Shown: positions 1-8,416 of the stretch, piece after piece
Layout: the number at the start of each line of letters is the position of its first letter
Numbering within the stretch: position 1 is the stretch's first letter
From: CAVVSD01 sp963750895
GTDB lineage: Bacteria > Actinomycetota > Thermoleophilia > Solirubrobacterales > Solirubrobacteraceae
Reading direction: 5' to 3'
DNA: 64,000 bases
Assembly (NCBI GenBank): GCA_963750895.1
Contig: CAVVSD010000008.1
Span: forward strand, 496,001-560,000
Notes under the pieces: generated by a model
Seen by the model: the letters and a program-made list of their open reading frames with translations, nothing else
Database searches by the model: none
What the model was told of the DNA's origin: nothing
Translations under genes and position numbers: made by a program

Positions 1-407
1 AAGGCGAGGTGCGAGAGCTCGGCCTCGAGCTGCTTGCGCGCCGTGATGTCGAAGATCGCGCCGTCCAGCAGCGTCAGCTCGCCGTGCTCGTCGGTCGCGC
101 CGCGGCCCTGCTCGTGGACCCACCGGATCGTGCCGTCGGCGTGCAGGACGCGGTAGTCGATCGTGAAGGGCTCGTTGCGCTCCACCGCCGCGACGACCGC
201 GCGCTCGACGTCGCCGCGGTCGTCGGGGTGGATGACGCTCTCGTAGGTCCGGACGGCGTTGCCGACGAAGTCCGACGGCGGATGGCCGGTGATGTGCTCG
301 ATCTCGCGGCTCATGAACCGCATCTCCCAGTCGGAGCGCAGCTCGCAGCGGTAGATCGCCCCAGGGACGTTGGCCACCACGTTCTCGAGCCACTGGTCGA
401 GGTTCAT
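1..407 (-). CDS. PAS-domain sensor protein, N-terminal part (runs off window)
   Basis: This is the N-terminal 135 residues of a signalling protein that continues past the left edge. The visible part is one PAS_3-type fold: IYRCELRSDWEMRFMS, ITGHPP, VIHPDDR, then YRVLHADGTIRWV and IFDITARKQLE. It ends in ELSHLA, the linker that usually leads into a GGDEF domain, so a diguanylate cyclase is likely but not seen. I chose the ATG at 407 because AGGGTG lies just upstream. No membrane segment precedes the PAS domain, which suggests a cytoplasmic sensor. The output domain is unknown from this window. Confidence 0.8.
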   Translation of the reverse strand, partial: MNLDQWLENVVANVPGAIYRCELRSDWEMRFMSREIEHITGHPPSDFVGNAVRTYESVIHPDDRGDVERAVVAAVERNEPFTIDYRVLHADGTIRWVHEQGRGATDEHGELTLLDGAIFDITARKQLEAELSHLA

Positions 408-534
408 CGTCACCCTGTGATCGGCTGGAGGCCGGAGGACTGAAGCCGTCCCTGCCATCGTTCTCGGCATCCCGTCGCCTCCCCGCTCACCGGACCCGCC
501 GGACCTGCCCGCCGACGCGCCGCACCTCGCGGAG

Positions 535-1065
535 GTGACGATCCCCGACGACGAGCGCCTCGAGGCCGTCGTCCTGGACGCCGCCGATCTGTCCGCGGCG
601 CGCCTGCAGCGGCTGTCGGTGGTCGACGTGCGCATGAACGGCGGCAGCCTCGCGAACGCCGCCGGCCGCGGCTCGCGCTGGGTGCGCGTCGAGCTGGCCG
701 GCGCGCGGCTGACCGGGCTGGACCTGCCGGAGGCGGACCTCCACGACGTCGTCGTGCGCGACTGCCGCGCCGACCTGACGTCGTTCGCGCGGTCGCGGCT
801 GCAGCGCGTCTGGTTCGAGCGCTGCGAGCTGACGGAGGCCGACTTCCTCGATGCTGACCTGCGTGAGGTGCGCTTCCTCGACTGCGACCTCAGCCGCACC
901 GACTTCCGCGGCGCGCGCCTGCAGTCGTGCGAGCTGCGCGGCGTCCGCCTCGACGGCATGGCGGGCGTGGAGCGGCTGCGCGGCGCGGCGCTCCCGATGC
1001 TCGACGTGATCGACAACGCCGCCACGCTGGCCGCGGCGCTCGGGCTGCGCCTGCTCGACGACTGA
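535..1065 (+). CDS. Pentapeptide-repeat protein
   Basis: The 176-residue protein is built from pentapeptide repeats of the A(D/N)LXX type, for example DAADLSAARL, LAGARLTGLDLPEADL, LTEADFLDADL and CDLSRTDFRGARL, which fold into a right-handed quadrilateral beta-helix. Family members range from gyrase-protecting DNA mimics to proteins of unknown role, and nothing here identifies the target. The GTG at 535 is used; GGAGG overlaps the start rather than preceding it, so the true start is uncertain and could lie upstream in the same open frame. It stands alone and converges on the acetyltransferase downstream. Confidence 0.75.
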   Translation: MTIPDDERLEAVVLDAADLSAARLQRLSVVDVRMNGGSLANAAGRGSRWVRVELAGARLTGLDLPEADLHDVVVRDCRADLTSFARSRLQRVWFERCELTEADFLDADLREVRFLDCDLSRTDFRGARLQSCELRGVRLDGMAGVERLRGAALPMLDVIDNAATLAAALGLRLLDD

Positions 1066-1068
1066 GGC

Positions 1069-1509
1069 TCAGTACAGGTCGGCCGGCGCTCGGTCGCGGA
1101 ACATGTGAAGTTCCGGCCGCGCGGGCTCCACGAACCCGAAGCGGCGGTACAGCTCGTGCGCATCGGCCGTGGCGAGGTGCCAGCGGCGCAGCCCCTGCAG
1201 CTCCGGGTGCGCGAGGACGCACTCCACGAGCGCGACGCCGAGGCCCCTTCCCCGGTACGCGGGCAGGACGAAGACGTCGCCGAGGTACGCGAAGACGGCA
1301 CGGTCGCTCACGACGCGGGCGAAGCCGGCCTGCGCGCCGTCGGGGTCGTAGAGGCCGAACGGCAGCGAGCCCTCGATGGAGCGCTCCACGATCTCGGCCG
1401 GCACCCCCTCCGACCAGTACGCCTCGCGGAGGAACCCGGCGATGACGGGCAGGTCGAGCCGGCCGCGGTCGGTCGAGACCTCGAAGCCGCCCTCGAGCGT
1501 CCACTCCAT
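1069..1509 (-). CDS. GNAT-family N-acetyltransferase
   Basis: A single GNAT domain of 146 residues that transfers acetyl from acetyl-CoA to an unidentified amine. The acetyl-CoA loop is visible as LPAYRGRGLG, preceded by the beta-4 strand FAYLGDVFV and followed by HELYRRFGF, the usual C-terminal motif. The ATG at 1509 sits 4 bases past the frame-corrected stop of the upstream cupin gene, so the two are probably co-transcribed and translationally coupled. The substrate cannot be told from sequence. The family assignment is secure. Confidence 0.85.
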   Translation of the reverse strand: MEWTLEGGFEVSTDRGRLDLPVIAGFLREAYWSEGVPAEIVERSIEGSLPFGLYDPDGAQAGFARVVSDRAVFAYLGDVFVLPAYRGRGLGVALVECVLAHPELQGLRRWHLATADAHELYRRFGFVEPARPELHMFRDRAPADLY

Positions 1510-1513
1510 GGCG

Positions 1514-1988
1514 TCAGACCCCCGGGTGGCCGGCCCAGTAGTCGACGCCCGGCCGACCGCGGCACGATGAGGTCCTCGCCGGGCTTCCCGGTCCAGATCG
1601 CGACCTTGTCGCTGTCGGGGTACGTCGTCGCCGTCGGGTACACGAGCGTCGACCACATGAGCACGCGGGCGGGCGCGTCGCCCGTGTTGAGGATCTCGTG
1701 CGCGCCCTCGGGACCCTTGGGGAAGAACACGACGTCGAGCGGCACGAGCTCGGTGGTGCCCTCCGGCGTACGGACCGACGGGCGGCCGTCGAGCACGAGC
1801 ATCCACTCCTCCTCGCCGTGCTCGTAGTGGTACGGCACGGACGACTGCCCCGGCGGGATCACGTAGAGCGACGCTCCGGTGTCCTCGGCGCCCAGGTCCT
1901 TGCCGAAGCGGAACATCTCCGCCTGGTAGCCGGGCGGGTCGCTCGGGTCGAGCTTCGTCTCGGGGTCCGTCAGGTTGACGCGGCGCAT
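1514..1988 (-). CDS. Cupin-domain protein with a C-terminal frameshift
   Basis: A small single-domain cupin. The metal-binding motifs are visible: YHYEHGEEEWMLVLDG (motif 1) and PEGAHEILNTG (motif 2). The coordinates assume correction of one extra base near 1548-1552. As written, the frame runs on from PRSAG into unrelated sequence to 1308, whereas removing one C from the CCC run restores a C-terminus of VDYWAGHPGV and a stop at 1514, right before the acetyltransferase start. VDYW near the end is typical of this cupin group. A -10-like TAGCCT lies 6 bases before the ATG. Function is unknown. Confidence 0.7.
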
Positions 1989-1994
1989 GCCGCG

Positions 1995-2000
1995 AGGCTA
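1995..2000 (-). promoter_or_regulatory. -10-like TAGCCT for a leaderless cupin mRNA
   Basis: Read on the minus strand, TAGCCT lies 6 bases before the cupin ATG. An actinobacterial TANNNT hexamer at this distance would start transcription at or next to the start codon. No Shine-Dalgarno sequence is seen. Confidence 0.45.
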
Positions 2001-2639
2001 CGTCCTGAGGCCCGCCGCGATCTCCTCCAGGCGCGCCGGGTCGGCGGCCATGATCTCGCGCGCATGGGCCGTCACCGCCTCCGCCGGCCAGTCCCACCAC
2101 GCGGCGGCCAGGAGGCGCTCGACGTCGGCGTCCTCGTAGCGCCGCCGCACCACGCGCGCCGGGTTGCCCGCGACGATGGCGTAGGGCGGGACGTCGGCGG
2201 CCACGACGCTCGCCGCCGCCACGATCGCCCCGTCGCCGATCGTGACGCCGGGGAGGACGAGCGCCTCGTAGCCGAGCCAGACGTCGTTGCCGATCACGGT
2301 GTCCCCGCGGCTCGGTGCGCTCATGACGAGGTCCATCGTGTCCGCCCAGTCGCCGCCGAAGATGCCGAACGGGAACGTCGACGGGCCCAGGTCCGCGTGG
2401 TTGGCACCGCCCATGAGGAAGCGCACGCCGGCCGCGATGGCGCAGTAGCGGCCGATGACCAGGCGCTCGGGGCCGAACGCGTAGAGGACGGCGTCCGCCT
2501 CGAACTCGGTGGCGCGCTCCGGGTGGTCGTAGTAGGTGAAGTCGCCGATCTCGATCTTGGGGCTGCGCACCAGCGGCTTCAGGAAGACGACGCGGTCCTG
2601 GCCGGCGACGGGGTGCAGCGTGCCCGGGTCAGGGCTCAT
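1998..2639 (-). CDS. CatB/Vat-type hexapeptide-repeat acetyltransferase
   Basis: A 213-residue left-handed beta-helix acetyltransferase of the xenobiotic (CatB/Vat) type. Diagnostic stretches are IGDFTYYDHP, IGRYCAIAAGVRFLMGGANH with the catalytic His, TVIGNDVWLG, LPGVTIGDGAIVAAASVV and YAIVAGNPARVVR. Relatives acetylate chloramphenicol or streptogramin A, but many environmental homologues have no shown resistance role. The gene stands alone, head-to-head with the LOV phosphatase. The start is ATG at 2639, with GATACT 7 bases upstream as a possible -10. Confidence 0.85.
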   Translation of the reverse strand: MSPDPGTLHPVAGQDRVVFLKPLVRSPKIEIGDFTYYDHPERATEFEADAVLYAFGPERLVIGRYCAIAAGVRFLMGGANHADLGPSTFPFGIFGGDWADTMDLVMSAPSRGDTVIGNDVWLGYEALVLPGVTIGDGAIVAAASVVAADVPPYAIVAGNPARVVRRRYEDADVERLLAAAWWDWPAEAVTAHAREIMAADPARLEEIAAGLRT

Positions 2640-2673
2640 GCGACCGAGTATCCCGGGTAAGCCCGACCCTCAG

Positions 2674-3819
2674 ATGTCCCCCGGCGACCTCACCCACGCG
2701 CTCCCCGCGGCCCAGGCGCTGGCCGAGACGGCGGTCGGCGTGACGCTCGCCGACGTCCGCGATCCCGAGCTCCCGCTCGTCTACGTCAACGACGCGTTCA
2801 CGCGCCTGACCGGCTATACGAGCGACGAGGTGCTGGGCCGCAACTGCCGCTTCCTGCAGGGGCCCGGTACCGAGCGAGCCGCCGTGCAGCGCATCCGCGA
2901 CGCGCTCGCGGGCATGCGCGAGACGCGCGTGACCCTGCTGAACTACCGGCGCGATGGCACGCCCTTCCACAACGAGCTGCTCATCGCCCCCGTGCACGAC
3001 GACGACGGCGACGTGACCCACGTGGTCGGGATGCAGCTCGACGTGACGCACACCGTCACGGAGGCCATGCGCCTGCGCGACGAGCGCGACCTGCTGCAGG
3101 CCGAGGTCGCCGAGCTCAAGGCGCTGCGCGACGTGCTCACGCCCAGGGAGATCCCCGCCGTCCCCGGGTGGGAGATCTCCGCGCGCTACCTCGCGGCGAG
3201 CGCGCTGGCGGGCGACTTCCATCTGGTCGCTCCCGACGGCGACGGCACGACCGTCGTGGCGATCGGGGACGCCATCGGCCACGGGGCGAACGCCGCGCAG
3301 CAGGCGTCGTTCGTGCGCGCGAGCCTGGCGACGTTCGCCGCCTACACATCCGAGCCCGACCGGCTGCTGAGCCTCGCCAACGCCTCGCTCATCGAGCGCG
3401 TCGGCATGAGCGGGCGCTTCTCGACCTGCGCGTGCCTGGCGGTGCGGGCCGACGGCAGCGTGGACGTCGCCCTCGCCGGGCACCCGGCCCCGCTGCGGCT
3501 CGACAGCGGGCAGCCGGCGGAGGTCGAGCGCCGCGGCCCGCCGCTCGGCGTGGCGCTGGACATCCAGCCGTCCCGCACGACGCTGTCGCTCGCGCCGGGC
3601 GAGGGCCTGCTGCTCTACACCGACGGCATCACCGAGGCCCGGACCACCCCGGGCTCGCAGGAGCGGCTCGGCGAGGACGGCCTCCGCGCCGCGCTCGTCG
3701 CGGGCGCGGGGCACGACACGACCACGACGCTCGAGGCGCTCCTGCAGGTCACGCCCGACCTCGCCGCCGGCACGCCGTCGGACGACGTCTGCCTGCTCGC
3801 GCTGCGTCGATGCGCCTGA
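2674..3819 (+). CDS. LOV (blue-light PAS) - PP2C/SpoIIE phosphatase
   Basis: The 381-residue protein joins a LOV sensor to a SpoIIE-type serine phosphatase. Residues about 10-130 form the PAS/LOV domain with GRNCRFLQG, where Cys58 is the expected flavin-adduct cysteine, and NYRRDGTPFHNEL downstream. A short helix rich in E and L (about 135-155) leads to the PP2C domain with GDFHLV, GDAIGHGANAA, LAGHPAPL, LLLYTDGITEAR and TPSDDVCLLAL. Metal-binding aspartates are present. Homologues act on anti-sigma antagonists, so a light-controlled general stress switch is likely but inferred; no anti-sigma partner is nearby. Its stop overlaps the next gene by 10 bases. Confidence 0.85.
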   Translation: MSPGDLTHALPAAQALAETAVGVTLADVRDPELPLVYVNDAFTRLTGYTSDEVLGRNCRFLQGPGTERAAVQRIRDALAGMRETRVTLLNYRRDGTPFHNELLIAPVHDDDGDVTHVVGMQLDVTHTVTEAMRLRDERDLLQAEVAELKALRDVLTPREIPAVPGWEISARYLAASALAGDFHLVAPDGDGTTVVAIGDAIGHGANAAQQASFVRASLATFAAYTSEPDRLLSLANASLIERVGMSGRFSTCACLAVRADGSVDVALAGHPAPLRLDSGQPAEVERRGPPLGVALDIQPSRTTLSLAPGEGLLLYTDGITEARTTPGSQERLGEDGLRAALVAGAGHDTTTTLEALLQVTPDLAAGTPSDDVCLLALRRCA

Positions 3820-4595
3820 CGATCCTCGGGTCCGGCTCACCGCGCCCGGACCCGCTCCGATCCCAGCCCGCGGCGCTGCTGGAGATCGGCGGCGAGCACG
3901 TGCTCGTCGACTGCGGCGACGGCACGATGCGCCGTCTCGTGGAGGCCGGGGTCGACGCCGCGTCGGTGACCCGGGTCGTCCTGACCCACCTGCACTGGGA
4001 CCACGTCCTGGGCCTGCCCGCCTTCGCCTGGGGCTCGTGGGGGCTCGGCCGCCCACGGCTCGAGGTGTGGGGACCGGCGGGCACCGCCGATCTGCTGCGC
4101 ACGACGCTGCAGGCGCCGTTCGCCGAGCAGGCCGCCTGGGTGGCGCAGCTGGGCTGGGATCCCGCGGGGTGGGACGACGTCGTCGTCCACGAGATCGGCG
4201 ACGGCGCGACGGTCGACGTCGGCGGCGGCCGCCTGACGTTCGGTCGCGTCCACCACCCGCCGATCGAGGCCTACGGCGTGCGCGCCGAGCACGACGGCGC
4301 CGTCGTGACGATCTCGGGCGACACGACCGCGTGCGACGAGCTCGTCGCGCTCGCGCGCGATGCCGACCTGCTGCTCATGGACGCCTGCGCCCCCGCGCCC
4401 GGCCATCCCCTCGCCGGCTTCCACGCGACACCCGCCGACGCCGGGGGCGTTGCGGCCCGCGCCGGCGTCGCGCGGCTCGTCCTCACGCACCTGCTGCCGG
4501 AGACGGACCCGCGTCACGTCGCGGCAGAGGCCGGCGGTCGCTTCGCGGGTGTCGTCGGCGCCGCGGGCGACCTCGACGCCTACGACGTCCCGTAG
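3810..4595 (+). CDS. Metallo-beta-lactamase-fold hydrolase (RNase Z/ElaC-like)
   Basis: A 261-residue MBL-fold protein with the HLHWDH motif (His60, His62, Asp64, His65), the early LGSGSP loop, LVDCGDG, SGDTTACDELV and LVLTHLLPETD near the end. This layout is that of the RNase Z-like MBL subgroup, but the length is shorter than tRNA-processing RNase Z and the tRNA-binding exosite is not obvious. It is probably a phosphodiesterase or small-molecule hydrolase. The ATG lies inside the end of the LOV phosphatase gene in another frame, so the two are likely translationally coupled. Confidence 0.8.
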   Translation: MRLTILGSGSPRPDPLRSQPAALLEIGGEHVLVDCGDGTMRRLVEAGVDAASVTRVVLTHLHWDHVLGLPAFAWGSWGLGRPRLEVWGPAGTADLLRTTLQAPFAEQAAWVAQLGWDPAGWDDVVVHEIGDGATVDVGGGRLTFGRVHHPPIEAYGVRAEHDGAVVTISGDTTACDELVALARDADLLLMDACAPAPGHPLAGFHATPADAGGVAARAGVARLVLTHLLPETDPRHVAAEAGGRFAGVVGAAGDLDAYDVP

Positions 4596-4656
4596 CGTCC
4601 CGTCGATGGCGACACGTGACGACCTGGTCGAGACGCTCCCGGCCGGCGACGCACGG

Positions 4657-5526
4657 CTAGGCGGCGGGAACGCCGACGCGCGTGGCGAGGATGAGCCCGC
4701 GGTGCTCGGTGCGGGGATCGCCGTCGCCGATCGTCGGGCCCGCGCACACGAACAGCGTGCGGCCGTCCTCGCCGCCCAGCGCCACCGCGAACGCGGTGAG
4801 CCCCTCCCCCGCGGGCACGACGTCGGTCACCTCGCCACCCTCGAGCACGCGCACCGCGGCACCGCCGGCCATGTCGGCGACCCAGATCGCGCCCTCGGCG
4901 TCGAGGCAGATCCCGTCCGGCGTGATCGCGCCGCTCGCGATCGCATCGGGGAACCCGGCGGCCGGCTCGGCGGCGAACGTCGCCCAGGGCCGCGCCGCGC
5001 CGAGCGCCCCGTCGTCGCCCACGTCGAAGGCGGTGAGCCGCTGGCCGAGCGTCTCGGCGACGACGAGCGTCCCGTCCGCCGTCATCACGAACCCGTTGGG
5101 GAAGTGCACGCCGTCCGCCACCCGGGTCGCCGCACCGTCGGGATCGACCCGGACGATGCCGGCGGTGCGGACGGGCGCCCCGTAGTCGTAGCCGAACTCG
5201 CCCACCCACGCGCGGCCCGCCCGGTCGACGACCATGTCGTTGCACGGGCCGCCGGTGAGCGCGGTCAGATCGGCCACCTCGGTGAGGCCCTCGGGATCGA
5301 GCCGCAGGAGCCGCCGGTCGAGCATCGACACGACGAGCATCCGCCCGTCCGTGTCGAACCCCAGGCCGGAGGGCTGACCCTCGACCTCGCAGACCGTCGC
5401 CACGGTCCCGTCCGGCTCCACCGCCTGCACCCGCAGCGCGTGGAAGTCGGAGAAGAGCAGCCGCCCGTCGCGCCACAGCGGGCCCTCGGGGAACATGAGG
5501 CCGCCCGCGACGTGCTCGAGGGTCAT
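4657..5526 (-). CDS. SMP-30/gluconolactonase-like lactonase
   Basis: A 289-residue six-bladed beta-propeller of the SMP-30/gluconolactonase family. Visible motifs are FPEGPLWRDGRLLFSD (metal-binding Glu), GGPCNDMVVDRAG, GVHFPNGFVMTADG and ITPDGICLDAEGAIWVAD, which carry the Asn and Asp metal ligands. It would hydrolyse a lactone to a hydroxy acid. It is the last gene of the five-gene minus-strand operon from 9199, and its ATG overlaps the hydrolase stop by 4 bases (ATGA). The position after a monooxygenase and an alpha/beta hydrolase suggests ring-opening catabolism; the substrate is unknown. Confidence 0.85.
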   Translation of the reverse strand: MTLEHVAGGLMFPEGPLWRDGRLLFSDFHALRVQAVEPDGTVATVCEVEGQPSGLGFDTDGRMLVVSMLDRRLLRLDPEGLTEVADLTALTGGPCNDMVVDRAGRAWVGEFGYDYGAPVRTAGIVRVDPDGAATRVADGVHFPNGFVMTADGTLVVAETLGQRLTAFDVGDDGALGAARPWATFAAEPAAGFPDAIASGAITPDGICLDAEGAIWVADMAGGAAVRVLEGGEVTDVVPAGEGLTAFAVALGGEDGRTLFVCAGPTIGDGDPRTEHRGLILATRVGVPAA

Positions 5527-6311
5527 GCGGCCAGGAAGTCGAGCACGAGCGGCGCGACGACGTCCAGCCGCTCGACCTGCGGGACGTGCCCGGCGTCCGG
5601 CACGATCTCCACGCGGGCGTCCGCGAGACGGGCGGCGAACTCCTCCGCGTAGACCGGCGAGACGAGCCGGTCGTGCTCGCCCCAGACCACGAGCGCGGGC
5701 GCCGTGACGCGGTGCAGCCGCCGGGCGAGCCCCTTGTCCGGGATCGGCCACACGAACTTGCCGGTCGCGCCCATCGCCCAGACCGCGTCGGCCATCGCGA
5801 CCGCGAGCTCGTCCGCCGAGTCGGGCATCGCGAGCGCCGCCTGCGCGGCAGGGCCCGCCGGGTCGTGGAACAGCACGCCGGGGAGCTCGTCCGGGGTCAT
5901 CGTCATGTACTGGGCGACCGGCGCGTCGTCGCGCCACAGGCCGATCGGGTCGAGCAGGACGAGGCGCGAGATCGCGGTGCGCCGGTGCGCGGCGACCTCG
6001 CAGGCCACCATGCCGCCGAACGACGCCCCCACGAGCGGCACGCTGTCGAGCCCGAGGGCGTCGAGCAGCTCGTCGTAGATGAGGACGAGGTCCCACAGGC
6101 CGGGGACCCGATGGATCGCGTCGCGCGCGGTCTCGCCCGTCCCGGGGTGGTCGGGCGCGTAGACCGTGTGGCGCTCGGCGAGCGCGTCGAGGAACGGGTC
6201 CCAGCCGGGGCCGCCCGCCGGGTGCAGGTACACGAGCGGCGGCCCGTCGCCGGCGACGCGGACCTTCGCCTCGAAGTCGCAGTGGCGCAGCGGGACGGTG
6301 CGGACCGTCAT
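5523..6311 (-). CDS. Alpha/beta-hydrolase
   Basis: A 262-residue alpha/beta-hydrolase of the meta-cleavage/haloperoxidase type. The oxyanion motif is HPAGGPGWDPF, the nucleophile elbow GASFGG (Ser98), the acid lies in VVWGEHDRLVS and the catalytic His in PDAGHVPQVER. A cap domain of about 70 residues separates strands 6 and 7. Start and stop overlap both neighbours by 4 bases, so it is cotranslated with the monooxygenase and the lactonase. It probably cleaves an ester, lactone or C-C bond made by the upstream enzymes; the substrate is inferred only from context. Confidence 0.85.
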   Translation of the reverse strand: MTVRTVPLRHCDFEAKVRVAGDGPPLVYLHPAGGPGWDPFLDALAERHTVYAPDHPGTGETARDAIHRVPGLWDLVLIYDELLDALGLDSVPLVGASFGGMVACEVAAHRRTAISRLVLLDPIGLWRDDAPVAQYMTMTPDELPGVLFHDPAGPAAQAALAMPDSADELAVAMADAVWAMGATGKFVWPIPDKGLARRLHRVTAPALVVWGEHDRLVSPVYAEEFAARLADARVEIVPDAGHVPQVERLDVVAPLVLDFLAA

Positions 6312-7537
6312 GCCGCGGCCCTCGCCGACGCGCCGGTCGGCCACCACTTGCTCTCCCAGCCCTCCGCGTCCCAGAGCGACTGCAGGTGCGGCAGGACGTC
6401 CGACGCCATGAGCCGGATGTTGTCCTCGGCGAGCTCGTGGGGCATGGAGCCGAACTGCATGATGGCCAGGAGATGGCCCACGCCGAGGCGGCGCGCGATC
6501 GCCTCCAGCCGGTCGCGGACGGTCGCCGGGCTGCCCACGACCGCGAAGCCGCGGTCGATCATGTCGCGCGCGGTGAGCGCCTTGAGGTCCGGCGGCGGCG
6601 ACGCGAGCATCGCCTTGAAGGCGCCGAGCTGACCGGCGTACTCCACGTAGCCCGGCGGCGTGAAGTAGGGCGGCGGGAAGTGCAGGAGCTTCTTGTAGAA
6701 GTACTCGAGGTGCGGGCCGTAGAGGGCCTCGGCCTGCTCGTCGGTGTCGGCCACGCCGACGAGCTGCAGGAACGAGGCGCGGTACGGGTTGCGGTCCCGG
6801 CCGTGGGCGTCGGCACGGGCCCAGAAGCCGTCCATGGCCGACTCGGCGGCGCTCGCGCCGAAGTAGCTCAGGAAGGCATACGGCCAGTCGCGCTCGTGGC
6901 ACATGTCCCACGTCGACGCGCTGTGCGCCCCGGGCACGAGCAGCGGCGGGTGCGGCGTCTGCACCGGCCGCGGCCACAGGTTCACGCTGCGCAGCTGGTA
7001 GTGCTCGCCGTTCCACGCGAACACCTCGGGATCGGTCCAGGCGCGCAGCATGAGCTCGATGCCCTCGCGCCAGCGCGCGCGCTGCACGATCGGCGGGACC
7101 CCGTAGCTCATCGCGGCGTCGGCGCCGATGCCCACGGGGACGCCGGCGATCAGCCGGCCGTCGCTCAGGCAGTCGAGGACCGCGTACTCCTCGGCGATGC
7201 GCGTCGGCGGCGACGTCGCGGCCAGCGTCGCGCCGAGCTGGACGAGCGCGACGTCGAGGCCGCGTTCGCGCGTGAGCCGGGCGAGGATCGAGCCGAACAG
7301 GTTCGGGTTGCACATGAACCCGTAGGGGTTCTGGTGGTGCTCGTTCGTCCCCAGCCCGTCGAAGCCGAGCTCCGCGGCGAGCATGAGCTCGTCGATCGAC
7401 TGGTTGAAGAAGTCGCCCGCCTTGCGGGCGTCGCCGAGCTCCGACCACGGGGCGTCGACCCACACCGACCGGTAGCGCGTCTCGACGTCGTCCGGCAGAT
7501 CCCGGTACGGCATGAAGTGGAACGACGTGACCTTCAC
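6308..7537 (-). CDS. LLM-class flavin-dependent monooxygenase
   Basis: A 409-residue bacterial luciferase-like TIM-barrel enzyme that uses reduced FMN and oxygen. Motifs include LGFDGLGTNEHHQNPYG, GVPVGIGADAAMSYG, WREGIELMLRAW, VGSPATVRDRLEAIARR and MQFGSMPHELAEDNIRLMA. I prefer the GTG at 7537 over the ATG at 7552: GGGAGG lies 7 bases before it and GTGA then overlaps the upstream stop. The best match in family terms is to the long LLM oxidoreductases that act on terpenoids or other carbon skeletons, possibly by Baeyer-Villiger oxidation. That would feed the lactonase and hydrolase downstream. Confidence 0.87.
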   Translation of the reverse strand: MKVTSFHFMPYRDLPDDVETRYRSVWVDAPWSELGDARKAGDFFNQSIDELMLAAELGFDGLGTNEHHQNPYGFMCNPNLFGSILARLTRERGLDVALVQLGATLAATSPPTRIAEEYAVLDCLSDGRLIAGVPVGIGADAAMSYGVPPIVQRARWREGIELMLRAWTDPEVFAWNGEHYQLRSVNLWPRPVQTPHPPLLVPGAHSASTWDMCHERDWPYAFLSYFGASAAESAMDGFWARADAHGRDRNPYRASFLQLVGVADTDEQAEALYGPHLEYFYKKLLHFPPPYFTPPGYVEYAGQLGAFKAMLASPPPDLKALTARDMIDRGFAVVGSPATVRDRLEAIARRLGVGHLLAIMQFGSMPHELAEDNIRLMASDVLPHLQSLWDAEGWESKWWPTGASARAAA

Positions 7538-8415
7538 CCTGTCGCCTCCCATCCGGTCCGCATCCCGTAGGGCGCGAACTCCAGCACGGCCTCGATGTGC
7601 ACGATGTCGCCCGCGCGGACCTTGAAGAGCTCCGCGATCAGGACGCTGTTCGGCACCTGGTGGTACGGCGGCAGCTCGACCTCGCCGACGCCCCGCATCT
7701 CGACCGTCCGGCTCCGCGCCGGGTGGTCGAAGACGACGATCATGAGCACGAGGCCGCGCGCCTCGTCGACCGCGACGATCCGCCGGTCGCGCACCGCCGC
7801 GATGTAGCTGAAGTAGCCCGTGTCGATCTGCTCGCGGACGCCGAGCGGGAAGACGCTCGCGCTCGCACCCTTCAGGTGCGAGACGTCCTCGACGCGCACC
7901 GTCTTCGTGCCGTTCTCGAAGCGCGTGCAGTCGTCGATCACCGGGATGATCGAGCCGTCGGCCTGCTCGAGCGCGTCGAAGTAGCGCTGCCCGGCGTCGA
8001 CGAGCACGTCACGGCCGCGGCGGTCCTCGGGCGCCAGCTCCTCGAACACGACCGAGCGCGGCTCGCGCATGTTCGACGGGTCGTAGAGGCGCTCGTGCGG
8101 GCGCCGGACGACGGTCTCGACCTCGTGGATGCGCCCGTCGCGCACGCCGAGGCGGATGAAGACGACCGAGGGGCGGTCGTGCTCGTCCACCACGCCGATC
8201 CAGCCGATCGACTCGCCCCCGTCGTCGACCACGTACGCGTAGTCGTGGTCGGGGACGCGCGAGGCGGTGCCCCACAGCCCGTCGCCGAGGTCGAGCTCCT
8301 GCCCGTTCTCCGTCGTCCGGACGTCGGGCGCGACGGGAAGCCCGGCGGGGTCGTTGCGCGCGAGCGCCGCGAGGTAGTCCTCCATGAGCCCGACGAGCTC
8401 GTCGCGCGTGCTCAT
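7534..8415 (-). CDS. NTF2/SnoaL-like double-domain protein (DUF8021-like)
   Basis: The 293-residue protein seems to be two NTF2-like halves. The first half contains MEDYLAALARNDPAGL and FIRLGVRDGRIHEVETVV; the second contains AGQRYFDALEQADGSIIPV, DDCTRFENGTKTV and RDRRIVAVDEARGLVLMIVVFD, which resembles the fungal and actinobacterial DUF8021 family. No catalytic set can be named. It is tightly packed between an SDR (1 base apart) and the monooxygenase (4-base overlap), so it likely takes part in the same pathway as an isomerase, dehydratase or binding protein. Confidence 0.7.
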   Translation of the reverse strand: MSTRDELVGLMEDYLAALARNDPAGLPVAPDVRTTENGQELDLGDGLWGTASRVPDHDYAYVVDDGGESIGWIGVVDEHDRPSVVFIRLGVRDGRIHEVETVVRRPHERLYDPSNMREPRSVVFEELAPEDRRGRDVLVDAGQRYFDALEQADGSIIPVIDDCTRFENGTKTVRVEDVSHLKGASASVFPLGVREQIDTGYFSYIAAVRDRRIVAVDEARGLVLMIVVFDHPARSRTVEMRGVGEVELPPYHQVPNSVLIAELFKVRAGDIVHIEAVLEFAPYGMRTGWEATG

Positions 8416-8416
8416 G

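Noticed and set aside
4606..4659. Short frame starting MATRDDLVETLPAGDARL in the gap between the metallo-beta-lactamase and lactonase genes
   Set aside because: It continues as a long antisense frame through the lactonase gene without domain features; most likely chance open sequence in GC-rich DNA, at best a remnant.
5523..7463. Very long antisense and alternative-frame open reading frames, here and elsewhere (for example 25271-28396, 58426-61461)
   Set aside because: They lie opposite clear genes and have Arg/Ala/Pro-rich, domain-free translations, as expected from GC-rich codon bias.
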